DNA of 64,000 nt from Fibrobacter sp. UWT2 (lineage in GTDB: Bacteria > Fibrobacterota > Fibrobacteria > Fibrobacterales > Fibrobacteraceae): assembly GCF_900142545.1 (NCBI RefSeq), contig NZ_FRBF01000011.1, positions 50,781-114,780 of the forward strand, in the 5' to 3' direction. The stretch's first letter is position 1. Each line of letters begins with the position of its first letter. A program made the translations under genes and the position numbers. This document shows positions 9,546 through 17,556 of the stretch, piece by piece. Below the pieces are notes generated by a model that had not been told where the DNA came from, did no database searches, and was given only the letters and a program-made list of their open reading frames with translations.

Positions 9546-11684
9546 GTGAAGTTCAAATTTCTTGTTTTTTGTTTGCTGCTGTTGGCAGTTTGTGCAGGCG
9601 CTACCGATAAATGGGGGGCGTTCTCGGATCCGTTCCCTATTCGTGATGCGGCCCCTTTTGGTGAATATGGTGTGATTCTCGCTACCGATGGCGGCATCCG
9701 TTACCGCACTCCGATTGAAGAGGCTATATTCCATTCCGAGAATGGGCTAGAAACATCCCGCTTTAATGCGGTGGTCACTACGGAACTTGGAACTTATGCA
9801 ATCTCTGAATACGGTTTGATTGCACAATTCCAACAGGGCGTTAAGCCTTGGACGGTTCTCAGCCGTTCTTATGTGAAAAACGGCGCCCGCACGGTACCTC
9901 ATGGCTCCGTGGCTGTTGGCAACGTGTTGGTGATTGCCTTTGAAGACCGTATCGCGTTCTTTGACTTGTCAAAGAACCTGTCCATATTGACGATTGAACG
10001 AGTCGCGACCAGACCCCTTTCCATAACGCCGATTCGCGAAATGGTGGCGCATGGGGATTCCCTCTATGTTCGACTCGATGAAGGCGTTTATGTGCGTAAG
10101 ATGGATTGGGCGAATGTGCCCACCGACAAACGCTTGAGTGACCCCACTTTATGGTCTCTCCTGCCGTCTGATGTTTCAGTAGAGGGCTTCGAAAAGCCGT
10201 TTACGCAAATTGTGGTGAATTCGGAAGTGTTGACTGACCCTATTCTTTTCCATGAAGACGGGTCTAGTAAGGTCAAGTGGCAAATCGAATCCAAAGAAGG
10301 AACTTACTTGATCGGGTCCGAATATATTTTCTTCCACAAAAGGGCAGACAAGAAAATTCTGGACTTGACCGAAGTTGATGGGAATACTCCTGGCGAAGTG
10401 TACGAATTGCGCGCTACACCGGTCGGCGGTGTTCTTGCTGCAACGGTGGATGGCAAGTTGAGCCATGGTAGCGTTAACGGCTGGGGTGAGCCTCAATATC
10501 TTTATGGAACCTTGGGTAACGAGTTCAATGCCTACCAGATTAGAATGAAGACTTTGTCGATCTTGCCCGATGAACGAGTGTTCTATCATATTTGGGGCTT
10601 TGTCTATCTGGTACTTTCCAATTGGGGCCCGGATATCGAATATTATTTCCGTGCGACCGATGGCTACTGCTTCGAAAACTATCTGGAAAATTACGCGGTT
10701 TCCGTCGGATCGACTCCTGCTCCTGATAATTCCGGCTTCTTGACGACCGCTGCATCGAAGAACGGGTACGGAGTCATCTATGTTACCAAAGACGGCGAAA
10801 TTCACTGCGCCAACCGAGTGGGTGAACAGTGGGTGCCGGGTGTCATGTATTCGAAATTGGATGACGATGGTAATTGGCTGATTTATGTAGCGAGCAGAAA
10901 CGGAAACGTTCTCGCTAGCGAGGGTGGACTGGATCTGATCAAGTTCCCTGCGCCCAAGGCCAATGGCGGTGAACTGGTGAATCCGACTCTCAAGACTTAT
11001 CGCGGAATCACTCCGTCGCCCATCGACATGGTTTACGATTCCCTGAATAACCGCCTGTGGGTCGTGTCGATGTCAAACATCGCCTACCTTGATGCTGAAG
11101 AAGATACCTTGCTGATTCCTTCTTCAACAAATGGCATGCTTGGCGTAGAATTCACTTCTATCGACATGGACGTTCGCGGAAACCTGTGGGTAGGAACGTC
11201 TAACCAGGGCGTCTTCCGCTTGACTCCTAAGAAGGGCGACCCGGATGTGCTGCAGGTAGAACACTTTACTACGAAAGACGGTTTGCTCGACAACAATGTT
11301 GCCGATGTTGCCATTGATCCGGTGCTTGGTGTCGCTTGGTTTGCGCATGAAAAAGGCGTGAGCTTTTATGTCCGTAACGATCTCCGAGACGCCCGTAAGG
11401 ACATGACCGATTCTGCCAAGATAGATGTCTATGCATACCCTGTTCCTTTCAGACCTGGGCTTCATGCGTTGTTTACTATTGACGGCATTGCCGACAACTC
11501 GACGGTAGCTATCTACAACCGTGGTGGCGCCTTGATAAAGTCCTTCCGCGGCAAGGATGTGCTGGGTGGAAAGGTTGAATGGGATGGCATGGACAAGTCC
11601 GGTGTCGTGGCTCCGGGAGTCTACTACTATGTGGTGAAAAGCGGCTCCAAGGTCAAGAAGGGTAAGTTCATAATCATTCATTAA
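9546..11684 (+). CDS. Beta-propeller exported protein with T9SS-like tail (PorZ-like)
   Basis: 712 residues, GTG start directly after AGGGG. A signal peptide (KFLVFCLLLLAVCAGA) is followed by repeated propeller blades of the two-component-regulator-propeller kind, clearest near residues 490-610 (NRLWVVSMSNIAYLD; GNLWVGTSNQGVFRLT; GVAWFAHEKGVSFY). The last ~90 residues form an FlgD/T9SS-type tail (YAYPVPFRPG, then VAIYNRGGALIKSF, then GVYYYVVKSGSKVKKGKF). Size and order recall PorZ, a surface component of T9SS, but the match is by architecture only. Its position right after the ECF sigma gene suggests common expression. Alternative: an unrelated T9SS cargo propeller. Confidence 0.65.
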   Translation: MKFKFLVFCLLLLAVCAGATDKWGAFSDPFPIRDAAPFGEYGVILATDGGIRYRTPIEEAIFHSENGLETSRFNAVVTTELGTYAISEYGLIAQFQQGVKPWTVLSRSYVKNGARTVPHGSVAVGNVLVIAFEDRIAFFDLSKNLSILTIERVATRPLSITPIREMVAHGDSLYVRLDEGVYVRKMDWANVPTDKRLSDPTLWSLLPSDVSVEGFEKPFTQIVVNSEVLTDPILFHEDGSSKVKWQIESKEGTYLIGSEYIFFHKRADKKILDLTEVDGNTPGEVYELRATPVGGVLAATVDGKLSHGSVNGWGEPQYLYGTLGNEFNAYQIRMKTLSILPDERVFYHIWGFVYLVLSNWGPDIEYYFRATDGYCFENYLENYAVSVGSTPAPDNSGFLTTAASKNGYGVIYVTKDGEIHCANRVGEQWVPGVMYSKLDDDGNWLIYVASRNGNVLASEGGLDLIKFPAPKANGGELVNPTLKTYRGITPSPIDMVYDSLNNRLWVVSMSNIAYLDAEEDTLLIPSSTNGMLGVEFTSIDMDVRGNLWVGTSNQGVFRLTPKKGDPDVLQVEHFTTKDGLLDNNVADVAIDPVLGVAWFAHEKGVSFYVRNDLRDARKDMTDSAKIDVYAYPVPFRPGLHALFTIDGIADNSTVAIYNRGGALIKSFRGKDVLGGKVEWDGMDKSGVVAPGVYYYVVKSGSKVKKGKFIIIH

Positions 11685-11698
11685 AAAGCTGAGGCTTT

Positions 11699-12145
11699 AT
11701 GAATCGTATTGCGGTGTGGTTGTTTTTGGGCGTTGTTGTTTGGCTGGCCGGTTGCGCCGGCGAACGTCAGGGTTTCGTATGCGACGAAATGGAATATCGC
11801 TTGAACACCATGACTTATTCTCCGGACCAGCGCGCTTACGCTGAAGAAGAATTGCGTGTCTGCCGCGAAGAGGAATCCAAGAAAAAGGCCGAGGGCGCGG
11901 CAACTCGCCAGAGCATTTATGACCGTTACGCGACTTCCAACGGGGGCTCAAAAAAGGAGTCTTCGGATGGGGAGTCTGCCGACAAGGATGTTTCTGTTTC
12001 CGAGGCCCTGAAGGATTCTTCGGGGGTGGAAACTACCAGTATTTATGACCGCTACAAGACTGTTGAACCTGCGCAAGAAGAAGTGTCGGCGCCTGCCGAG
12101 GCTCCGGCTGATACTTCTGCTGCGGATGCAGGAAGTTTCCAGTAA
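11699..12145 (+). CDS. Small lipoprotein with two SIYDRY repeats
   Basis: 148 residues. The lipobox WLAGC gives a lipidated Cys at residue 19. A charged, helix-prone segment (YAEEELRVCREEESKKKAEG) follows, then two copies of SIYDRY(A/K)T separated by a Ser/Asp/Glu-rich linker, and an acidic Pro/Ala tail. No known family was recognised. It sits 14 bases after the propeller gene and 14 before the CCA-type gene, so these are probably one operon. A GAGG Shine-Dalgarno precedes the start. Function unknown. Confidence 0.75.
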   Translation: MNRIAVWLFLGVVVWLAGCAGERQGFVCDEMEYRLNTMTYSPDQRAYAEEELRVCREEESKKKAEGAATRQSIYDRYATSNGGSKKESSDGESADKDVSVSEALKDSSGVETTSIYDRYKTVEPAQEEVSAPAEAPADTSAADAGSFQ

Positions 12146-12159
12146 GGCGGCGATTGTAA

Positions 12160-13452
12160 ATGGCGAAGATTCAGACACTTTCAGGAGAATGGTTTGAACC
12201 GGATTTGCCGGGGCGCCTTCTCAAAATTGCGGGCGATATCCGCGAAGCGGGTGGCCGCGCCTTTTTGGTGGGTGGCTGGGTTCGCGACGCTCTTTTAGGC
12301 AAGTCCTGCCGCGACTATGACGTCGAAGTTTATGACATGGCTCAGGATGCCTTGGTGCCGATTCTTTCGAAGTATGGCCGCACGAATTTGGTGGGCAAGG
12401 CTTTCGGCGTCATTCACCTGGCCATGAAGGGGCTGTCGCTTGATTTCTCGTTCCCGCGCACCGAAAGCAAGGTCGGCTATGGCCACCGCGGTTTTGTGGT
12501 GCATACGGACGAAAAGCTCAGCTTCAAGGAAGCCGCTCTTCGTCGTGACTTTACGATCAACGCCATGGGCATGGAACTGCCGGAGCTTACGCTCTGTGAT
12601 CCTTACGGCGGAATTGACGATTTAAAGACGCATACGCTGCGCCATGTGGGCCCTGCCTTTGCAGAAGATTCTCTGCGCATTCTGCGCGGGGTGCAGTTTG
12701 CGAGCCGTTTTGGTTGCACATTGGCGCCTTCGACGGTGGAACTCTGCCGTACGCTTTCGCTTGACGACTTGTCGGTGGAACGCCTGTTCGAAGAATTCAA
12801 GAAGTGGCTCCTGAAACCGGGGAAACCTTCGCTTGGCCTTAAGGCTTTTTTGGATATCAAGCTTGACGAATATTTCCCGGAGATACACCCGTTCAAGAAT
12901 TCTTGGGAAACTCTCGGAACGATTCTTGACAATATGGCGCCTCTGCGTGACAGCTCCGGTCTTCCGGAAGCGCGCGTGATGGAATTCGCTTTTGCCGCGC
13001 TCCTTTGCGGCAGTGCAGAAACAGCGCTGAAGTTCCTGGAACGTATTACCAACGAAACGCATTTGCTTAAGGTAGTTCCGCTGTTGCTGAAGGCGTATCA
13101 GGAATTGGATACGGCCATCGTGAACGATGCTCCGTCACTTCGCCGTCTTGCGGTAAAGCTCGACGGCTTGAAGCTTCTGTGTCTGCTCGTAAGATGCACC
13201 CCCGGTGAATTCTTTGCCGATTCTGCAGAAGGTGAAAACTTCGCCGAAAAATTATGGAACGCCGCCAGTGAACTGAATTTGATGGATGCAGCCCCGCGGC
13301 CTTACCTGATGGGCAAAATGCTTATGGATATGGGTGTCAAGCCGGGTAAGCAAATGGGCGAAATCATCAAGAAGAGTTTCGAGTTGCAGCTTGACGACAA
13401 AATCAACAACGCCGAAGAAGCTGTCGCCTGGGCAAAATCCTGCCTGTCGTAA
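12160..13452 (+). CDS. cca: CCA-adding enzyme/poly(A) polymerase family nucleotidyltransferase
   Basis: 430 residues, class II tRNA nucleotidyltransferase superfamily. The head domain has AFLVGGWVRDALLGK and the metal-binding DYDVEVYD, then the RRDFTINAMG and DPYGGIDDL motifs and the neck helix EDSLRILRGVQFASRFG. It adds CCA to tRNA 3' ends, or A-tails RNA; the two activities cannot be separated by eye. A second copy of the family in the genome would suggest a split of roles. The C-terminal half is helical. Its stop abuts the stop of the convergent glycosyltransferase gene (TAATTA). Confidence 0.85.
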   Translation: MAKIQTLSGEWFEPDLPGRLLKIAGDIREAGGRAFLVGGWVRDALLGKSCRDYDVEVYDMAQDALVPILSKYGRTNLVGKAFGVIHLAMKGLSLDFSFPRTESKVGYGHRGFVVHTDEKLSFKEAALRRDFTINAMGMELPELTLCDPYGGIDDLKTHTLRHVGPAFAEDSLRILRGVQFASRFGCTLAPSTVELCRTLSLDDLSVERLFEEFKKWLLKPGKPSLGLKAFLDIKLDEYFPEIHPFKNSWETLGTILDNMAPLRDSSGLPEARVMEFAFAALLCGSAETALKFLERITNETHLLKVVPLLLKAYQELDTAIVNDAPSLRRLAVKLDGLKLLCLLVRCTPGEFFADSAEGENFAEKLWNAASELNLMDAAPRPYLMGKMLMDMGVKPGKQMGEIIKKSFELQLDDKINNAEEAVAWAKSCLS

Positions 13453-14556
13453 TTATTTCCACCGGAACATGCCCGTAATGCCAGCGGGCACAGCAAAGAC
13501 AATCATCGGAACCTGAATGATTTCGGTGGGCAAGAACGCAAGCATCTTGCGCTTTGCATGCAGCTTCCAAGAAGCGATCATCAGGAATACAAAGTCCACC
13601 AGAATCTTGGGCAGAATGCTGAAAACGCACCACTGCCACGGGCAATCCAAAAAGAGCACGCACCAGGGGCTAATGAACATCCAGATGTAGTAGGTGTAAA
13701 TCAGCGTGAGCATCAGGATGTACGCCTTGCTTTCGTAGTTGGTGCCGTTGCTGCTCCAGCGGGCGCGCTGGTTAAAGAGCTGCTTCCAGGTATGCACCGG
13801 GGCGGTTTCAATCACGGCATCCTTGTCCAGGTTATAGCAGACTTTAGTGCCCGGGATTTTCATCATCTTGTGGATGAGCATGTCGTCATCGCCGCTCGAA
13901 AGGTTCACCAGATCGCCGAATCCGCCCACGGCAAAGAACAGGTCCTTCTTGTAGGCGAGGCAGGCGGCGCTTGCCACGATCGGGTGACCCCAGCTGAAAC
14001 CGGCGGCTTCCATAGCGGTGTAGCCGAGTGTTTCCAGTTTCTGGTACAGGTGCGGCATCGTGCGGCTACCGTTATTTTGCTTCGGGCCTTGTACAATGCA
14101 AATGCCGTCGGTGAATCGGCCGGCCATGGCGGTAATCCAGCTCTTGCGAGGGATGCAGTCGGCGTCCATGGTCAAAAGCACTTCGTACTTTGCAATCTTA
14201 AAGGCGCTTTCCAGGGCGCGCTTCTTGGGGCTTGCAATCTGCGGCAAATCCGGCGAGAGGCTGAGCACCCTGAATTTCGGATGCGTGGCTGCAAACTTTT
14301 CGAGAATTTCGCGGGTGGAATCTGTCGAGCGGTCGTCCACGCAAATCACTTCCCATTCGCCTACGTAATCTTGTTCAGCGAGGGCTTCCAACGTGCGCTG
14401 CGCGAATTCTTCTTCGTTGCGCATGGGCACGACGACGGTGACGCTCGGGGTGGCCTTGGGACCTCTGTATCGATGCGTACGAATAACTCCTATTATGAAA
14501 AATAGGAACAACAATACGTACAGCGCAGTAAGGCATGCAATGATAATACCACCCAT
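13453..14556 (-). CDS. Membrane GT2 glycosyltransferase
   Basis: 367 residues. An N-terminal membrane helix (IIIACLTALYVLLFLFFIIGVI) leads into a GT2 catalytic domain: VTVVVPMRNEEEF, CVDDRSTDST, the DxD in TMDADCIPRK, then SSGDDDML and the NQRARW acceptor motif. Two or three more helices follow. It is an inner-membrane inverting transferase that would extend a polysaccharide or glycolipid; the substrate is unknown. An upstream ATG at 14592 would add 12 residues but overlaps the lpxA start and its promoter, so I prefer 14556. It is divergent from lpxA, with overlapping promoters in under 40 bases. Confidence 0.82.
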   Translation of the reverse strand: MGGIIIACLTALYVLLFLFFIIGVIRTHRYRGPKATPSVTVVVPMRNEEEFAQRTLEALAEQDYVGEWEVICVDDRSTDSTREILEKFAATHPKFRVLSLSPDLPQIASPKKRALESAFKIAKYEVLLTMDADCIPRKSWITAMAGRFTDGICIVQGPKQNNGSRTMPHLYQKLETLGYTAMEAAGFSWGHPIVASAACLAYKKDLFFAVGGFGDLVNLSSGDDDMLIHKMMKIPGTKVCYNLDKDAVIETAPVHTWKQLFNQRARWSSNGTNYESKAYILMLTLIYTYYIWMFISPWCVLFLDCPWQWCVFSILPKILVDFVFLMIASWKLHAKRKMLAFLPTEIIQVPMIVFAVPAGITGMFRWK

Positions 14557-14577
14557 GTCTAGAAATTTAGAAAAAAC

Positions 14578-14585
14578 TATCTTTG
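14578..14585 (+). promoter_or_regulatory. TAnnTTTG -10 element, probably leaderless lpxA
   Basis: TATCTTTG, with the hexamer ending 7 bases before the lpxA ATG, exactly as at folE (3300-3307). No Shine-Dalgarno is present. On the minus strand TAAATTTC lies in the same 30 bases and could serve the glycosyltransferase gene. Confidence 0.55.
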
Positions 14586-14590
14586 GTGCC

Positions 14591-15358
14591 ATGATTCATC
14601 CTTCCGCATTTGTTCACCCGCAAGCCAAAGTTCACGATTCTGCCGTTATTGGCCCGTGGTGTTTGGTAGATGCCGGTGCCGAAATCGCCGAAGGAGTCCT
14701 TTTGGAGTCCCGCGTGCATGTCTATGGCGGGGTTTCTGTCGGGAAAAATACCCATGTTTACGATGGAGCCATTCTGGGAGGCCCTCCGCAGGATTTGAAG
14801 TATGCGGGCGAGCCGACTCGACTCGAAATTGGCGAAAATTGCATAATTCGCGAATATTGCACGCTTAACCGTGGCACGGTACAGGGCGGCTGCTGCACCC
14901 ATGTGGCAAACAAGGTGCTTGTGATGGCCTATTCGCATATCGCCCATGACTGCGATATCCGTGAGGGTGTCGTCATCGCGAACAGCTGCCAGCTCGGCGG
15001 CCATGTGCGCATCGGCGAATATGCGACTATTGGCGGCGTTACCGCCATTCAGCAGCGCAATCAGGTCGGCGCCTACGCTTTTGTGGGTGGCACCCACAAG
15101 GTGGATCGCGATGTTCCCCCGTGTGCCAAGGCATCGGGGAATCCCATCCGCTACGGCGCCTTGAACCTGCACGCCTTGCGCCTGCATCCCGAAAAATTCC
15201 CCGAAGAACGTGTCCAAAATTTGCAGCGCGCTTACCGCGAACTTTATCGCAGCGGTCGCCCTGTAGCCGAAGTCATCGAAGAACTGAAAAAAGGCCCGGA
15301 ACCTCTGTTCCAAGCCTTTTTCGACGAGCATTGGGGCGGCACGCTTGTGCGCCCATAG
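14591..15358 (+). CDS. lpxA: UDP-N-acetylglucosamine acyltransferase
   Basis: 255 residues, normal LpxA length. It is a left-handed beta-helix acyltransferase: hexapeptide repeats start at IHPSAFVHPQAKV, the catalytic His lies in MAYSHIAHDCDI, and GGHVRIGEYATIGG and the SGNPIRYGALN region follow. The C-terminus is helical. It transfers a 3-hydroxyacyl chain from ACP to UDP-GlcNAc, the first step of lipid A synthesis, so the cell makes LPS-type lipid. It is not next to lpxD, fabZ or lpxB here. The frame is open far upstream, but family length and the promoter box both point to 14591. Confidence 0.93.
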   Translation: MIHPSAFVHPQAKVHDSAVIGPWCLVDAGAEIAEGVLLESRVHVYGGVSVGKNTHVYDGAILGGPPQDLKYAGEPTRLEIGENCIIREYCTLNRGTVQGGCCTHVANKVLVMAYSHIAHDCDIREGVVIANSCQLGGHVRIGEYATIGGVTAIQQRNQVGAYAFVGGTHKVDRDVPPCAKASGNPIRYGALNLHALRLHPEKFPEERVQNLQRAYRELYRSGRPVAEVIEELKKGPEPLFQAFFDEHWGGTLVRP

Positions 15359-15367
15359 AAAGTTTAA

Positions 15368-16567
15368 TTAAAGTCCGAATGCGGCGGGGAATCCTTCGTA
15401 CCATTCGATGTTTTCATCCATGGCGTTGTGGTGTGCGGCTTCGAAACCGCCGACGCTCGTAAATCCCCAGTAGTTCCAAGACATGCCGTAGGTTTCTGCA
15501 GCCTTGATCGAGAGCGATGCCCATTGGGCCTTCATCTTGGCTGAGGGGAGCGATTCTCCGTCTTTACAGGTGTTCTTGTTTGCGTATTCCGTTCCACCAG
15601 AAATGCCAAATTCACCCATGTTCAAAGGAATGCTGTTCACGCCGTCTACGTCGGGGTAAAGAGCCTTGGCCTGCTTCGCGTACAAATCGAGGTCGGTGAA
15701 TGCCGTATTGTTGTATGCGGCGTCGCCCTTGCAGCTGTAGCTATGTCCCTGGTGGCTGAATCCGTAAGGTTCATAATAGTGGCCGGAATAGATGATATTT
15801 CCGTCGGCGGGTAGGTGCAAAATGTTCAAGTCTTCAAATTTGGCTGAATGGTAAGATTCGAACATGATAGTTTTACCCGGGGCTGCCGCACGAATGACCT
15901 GGTAAGCCTCGTTCATCAGGTTGTCTACGCGTTCGGCGTTAGGAATGGTGGGCTCGTTCAAGATTTCGAGTACAACCATGTCATCGGGGAATTCGGGGGC
16001 GTTAAATTCGCTTGCGACCTGTGCCCACATGCCGAGGAAGTGGGCTTTTTCTGCTTCGTAAGCGGTGGAATCGTAGGTGCAACCCTGTCCGCCGCCACCT
16101 GCGCAGTTCAGCTGTACATAGTGGTGGAAATTCACAATGACTACAAGTCCTTGGGCGAGGGCCAACTGGACATCTTCTTTAACACCGGCGAGTCTTTTGG
16201 GGTCTACAGTGTGATTGTCGTAGTCGGAATTTCTCTGCCAGCGTACAGGAATACGCACGGAATTGAAACCGGCTTTTTTGATAAACGGAAAGTCGTAATC
16301 GCGAATGGGGTTGCCCCAGCTGCTATCAAGCCTGTTGCCATCGGAATCCCAGGAGTTGCCAAGGTTGATGCCCTTGCCGATACGGGCGTTCATGGCGCGG
16401 CCAAGGCTATAGTCAACAGGGACGATAACGCGAGTTTCTTTTTTTGTCGTGTCGGATTCCTTGGGGGTGACCGTTGCTGCAGTGTGCGGATTGCCTTCGC
16501 TAGAACATGCGCCAAGCATGAAGCCTAGCGCAATTGCCAAAGGTAAAAAAGAACGTAAATGGATCAT
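15368..16567 (-). CDS. GH5 endoglucanase-type lipoprotein
   Basis: 399 residues. The lipobox LGAC lipidates Cys21; a short Thr/Lys linker follows. The GH5 (beta/alpha)8 domain starts near residue 60 with GINLGNSWD. It shows VRIPVRW, NFHHY, the acid/base Glu205 in LEILNEP, and the nucleophile Glu319 in NMGEFG. Hydrolysis of beta-1,4-glucan (cellulose or mixed-linkage glucan) is expected, at the outer surface if the anchor is exported. The start has GAGGAG and, further up, TAAATTTG on the same strand. It converges on lpxA with 9 bases between the genes. Three Cys in the middle may form a disulfide. Confidence 0.9.
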   Translation of the reverse strand: MIHLRSFLPLAIALGFMLGACSSEGNPHTAATVTPKESDTTKKETRVIVPVDYSLGRAMNARIGKGINLGNSWDSDGNRLDSSWGNPIRDYDFPFIKKAGFNSVRIPVRWQRNSDYDNHTVDPKRLAGVKEDVQLALAQGLVVIVNFHHYVQLNCAGGGGQGCTYDSTAYEAEKAHFLGMWAQVASEFNAPEFPDDMVVLEILNEPTIPNAERVDNLMNEAYQVIRAAAPGKTIMFESYHSAKFEDLNILHLPADGNIIYSGHYYEPYGFSHQGHSYSCKGDAAYNNTAFTDLDLYAKQAKALYPDVDGVNSIPLNMGEFGISGGTEYANKNTCKDGESLPSAKMKAQWASLSIKAAETYGMSWNYWGFTSVGGFEAAHHNAMDENIEWYEGFPAAFGL

Positions 16568-16603
16568 GGTCTCCTCACAGAATGAGTAGTGGTTTGTTAA
16601 TTA

Positions 16604-16611
16604 CAAATTTA
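16604..16611 (-). promoter_or_regulatory. TAnnTTTG -10 element of the GH5 lipoprotein gene
   Basis: TAAATTTG on the minus strand, about 37 bases before the ATG, leaving a roughly 30-base leader that carries GAGGAG. Confidence 0.5.
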
Positions 16612-16764
16612 CACTTTTTTGGTGCGTAAGGAAAGCTTTAATAAAAAATTATGTTTACCTTTGAAAACGCCAAAATCGCATAAAATCAAGGGTTTTCGGG
16701 GTGATATGTTCCTAATTGCCACGTGTTTTGTTTTTGATGCCCTCTGAGTGCTCAAAAAACAAGT

Positions 16765-16770
16765 TATATT
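16765..16770 (+). promoter_or_regulatory. Candidate -10 box of the envelope operon
   Basis: TATATT lies 33 bases before the ATG at 16804. It is the only plausible -10 near the first gene of the six-gene run; no good -35 is seen. Confidence 0.4.
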
Positions 16771-16803
16771 GTAGTGGTCCGTATCTGGAGATTTTTAGAT
16801 ATT

Positions 16804-17547
16804 ATGAACGTAAAACCGCATAAAGCAAGTTGGGCGTGCGCCTTGGGCGTTCTCCTTTTAGCGTCTTTCTCTTTTGCTGGTTATGGTTTTAGCGATTACC
16901 GCGACCGCGACCAGTCCCGTTTTGTCACTAAGCAAGCGAAGCCTTTTAGGCCCGACAAAGATGTCGTGTCTGTTGTGATGCGCGAAGCTATTCCGCGTGG
17001 TGGTGGATATACCTACCAGTACCCCCGTGAAAACCCCGAACCGGTACTTACGGACAAGTATGCCATGGAAGGCGCTCTTTCCATGGAAATTGAACTTATC
17101 GCCAGCGACTATTCCGGTGTGGCTATTTGTATTGCCGGTTCTGTCGACCTGACTCCGTACTTTGAAGAAGGCGTCCTCGAGTTCTGGATCAAGGGTGCCC
17201 AGGGTGGCGAAAACGCCTTGTTCGTGTTGGTGGACGACGGTGTGAAGAGCGGTGGCGAATCCTTGCAGGTGAAGCTCCGTTCCAAGAGCCTCGGTGAAAT
17301 CACCACCGAATGGAAACACTTCAGTATTCCCCTCAAGCTGTTCGGTACGACCGGTGTGTACTGGGATGCCAAGAACACCCGCGAAGTTATGCTGCCCTTC
17401 AGCTGGGCAAACTTCAAGGGCTTCCGTCTTGAAGTCCGTAAAGATGAAAACGAGTCCTTCAAGGTCTGGATTGACGATATCGTGATCAAGAAGCATGGCA
17501 AGGCTTACGAAGGTCCGATGAACTATCCGTTCCGCAACGAGATTTAA
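16804..17547 (+). CDS. Exported CBM11-like/galactose-binding-fold protein, first gene of envelope operon
   Basis: 247 residues. A signal peptide (ALGVLLLASFSFAG) is followed by one jelly-roll domain. It has the pattern of CBM11 and related domains: GALSMEIELIASDYSGVAIC, LEFWIKGAQGGE, WKHFSIPLKLF, then FRLEVRKDENESFKVWIDDIVI. No catalytic domain is attached. A GTG 30 bases upstream is in frame but adds an unlikely N-terminus. It is first in a tightly spaced set of six genes (9 bases to the next), so it probably serves the same surface complex. Ligand unknown; beta-glucan is a guess from CBM11. Confidence 0.7.
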   Translation: MNVKPHKASWACALGVLLLASFSFAGYGFSDYRDRDQSRFVTKQAKPFRPDKDVVSVVMREAIPRGGGYTYQYPRENPEPVLTDKYAMEGALSMEIELIASDYSGVAICIAGSVDLTPYFEEGVLEFWIKGAQGGENALFVLVDDGVKSGGESLQVKLRSKSLGEITTEWKHFSIPLKLFGTTGVYWDAKNTREVMLPFSWANFKGFRLEVRKDENESFKVWIDDIVIKKHGKAYEGPMNYPFRNEI

Positions 17548-17556
17548 GAGGATTTT

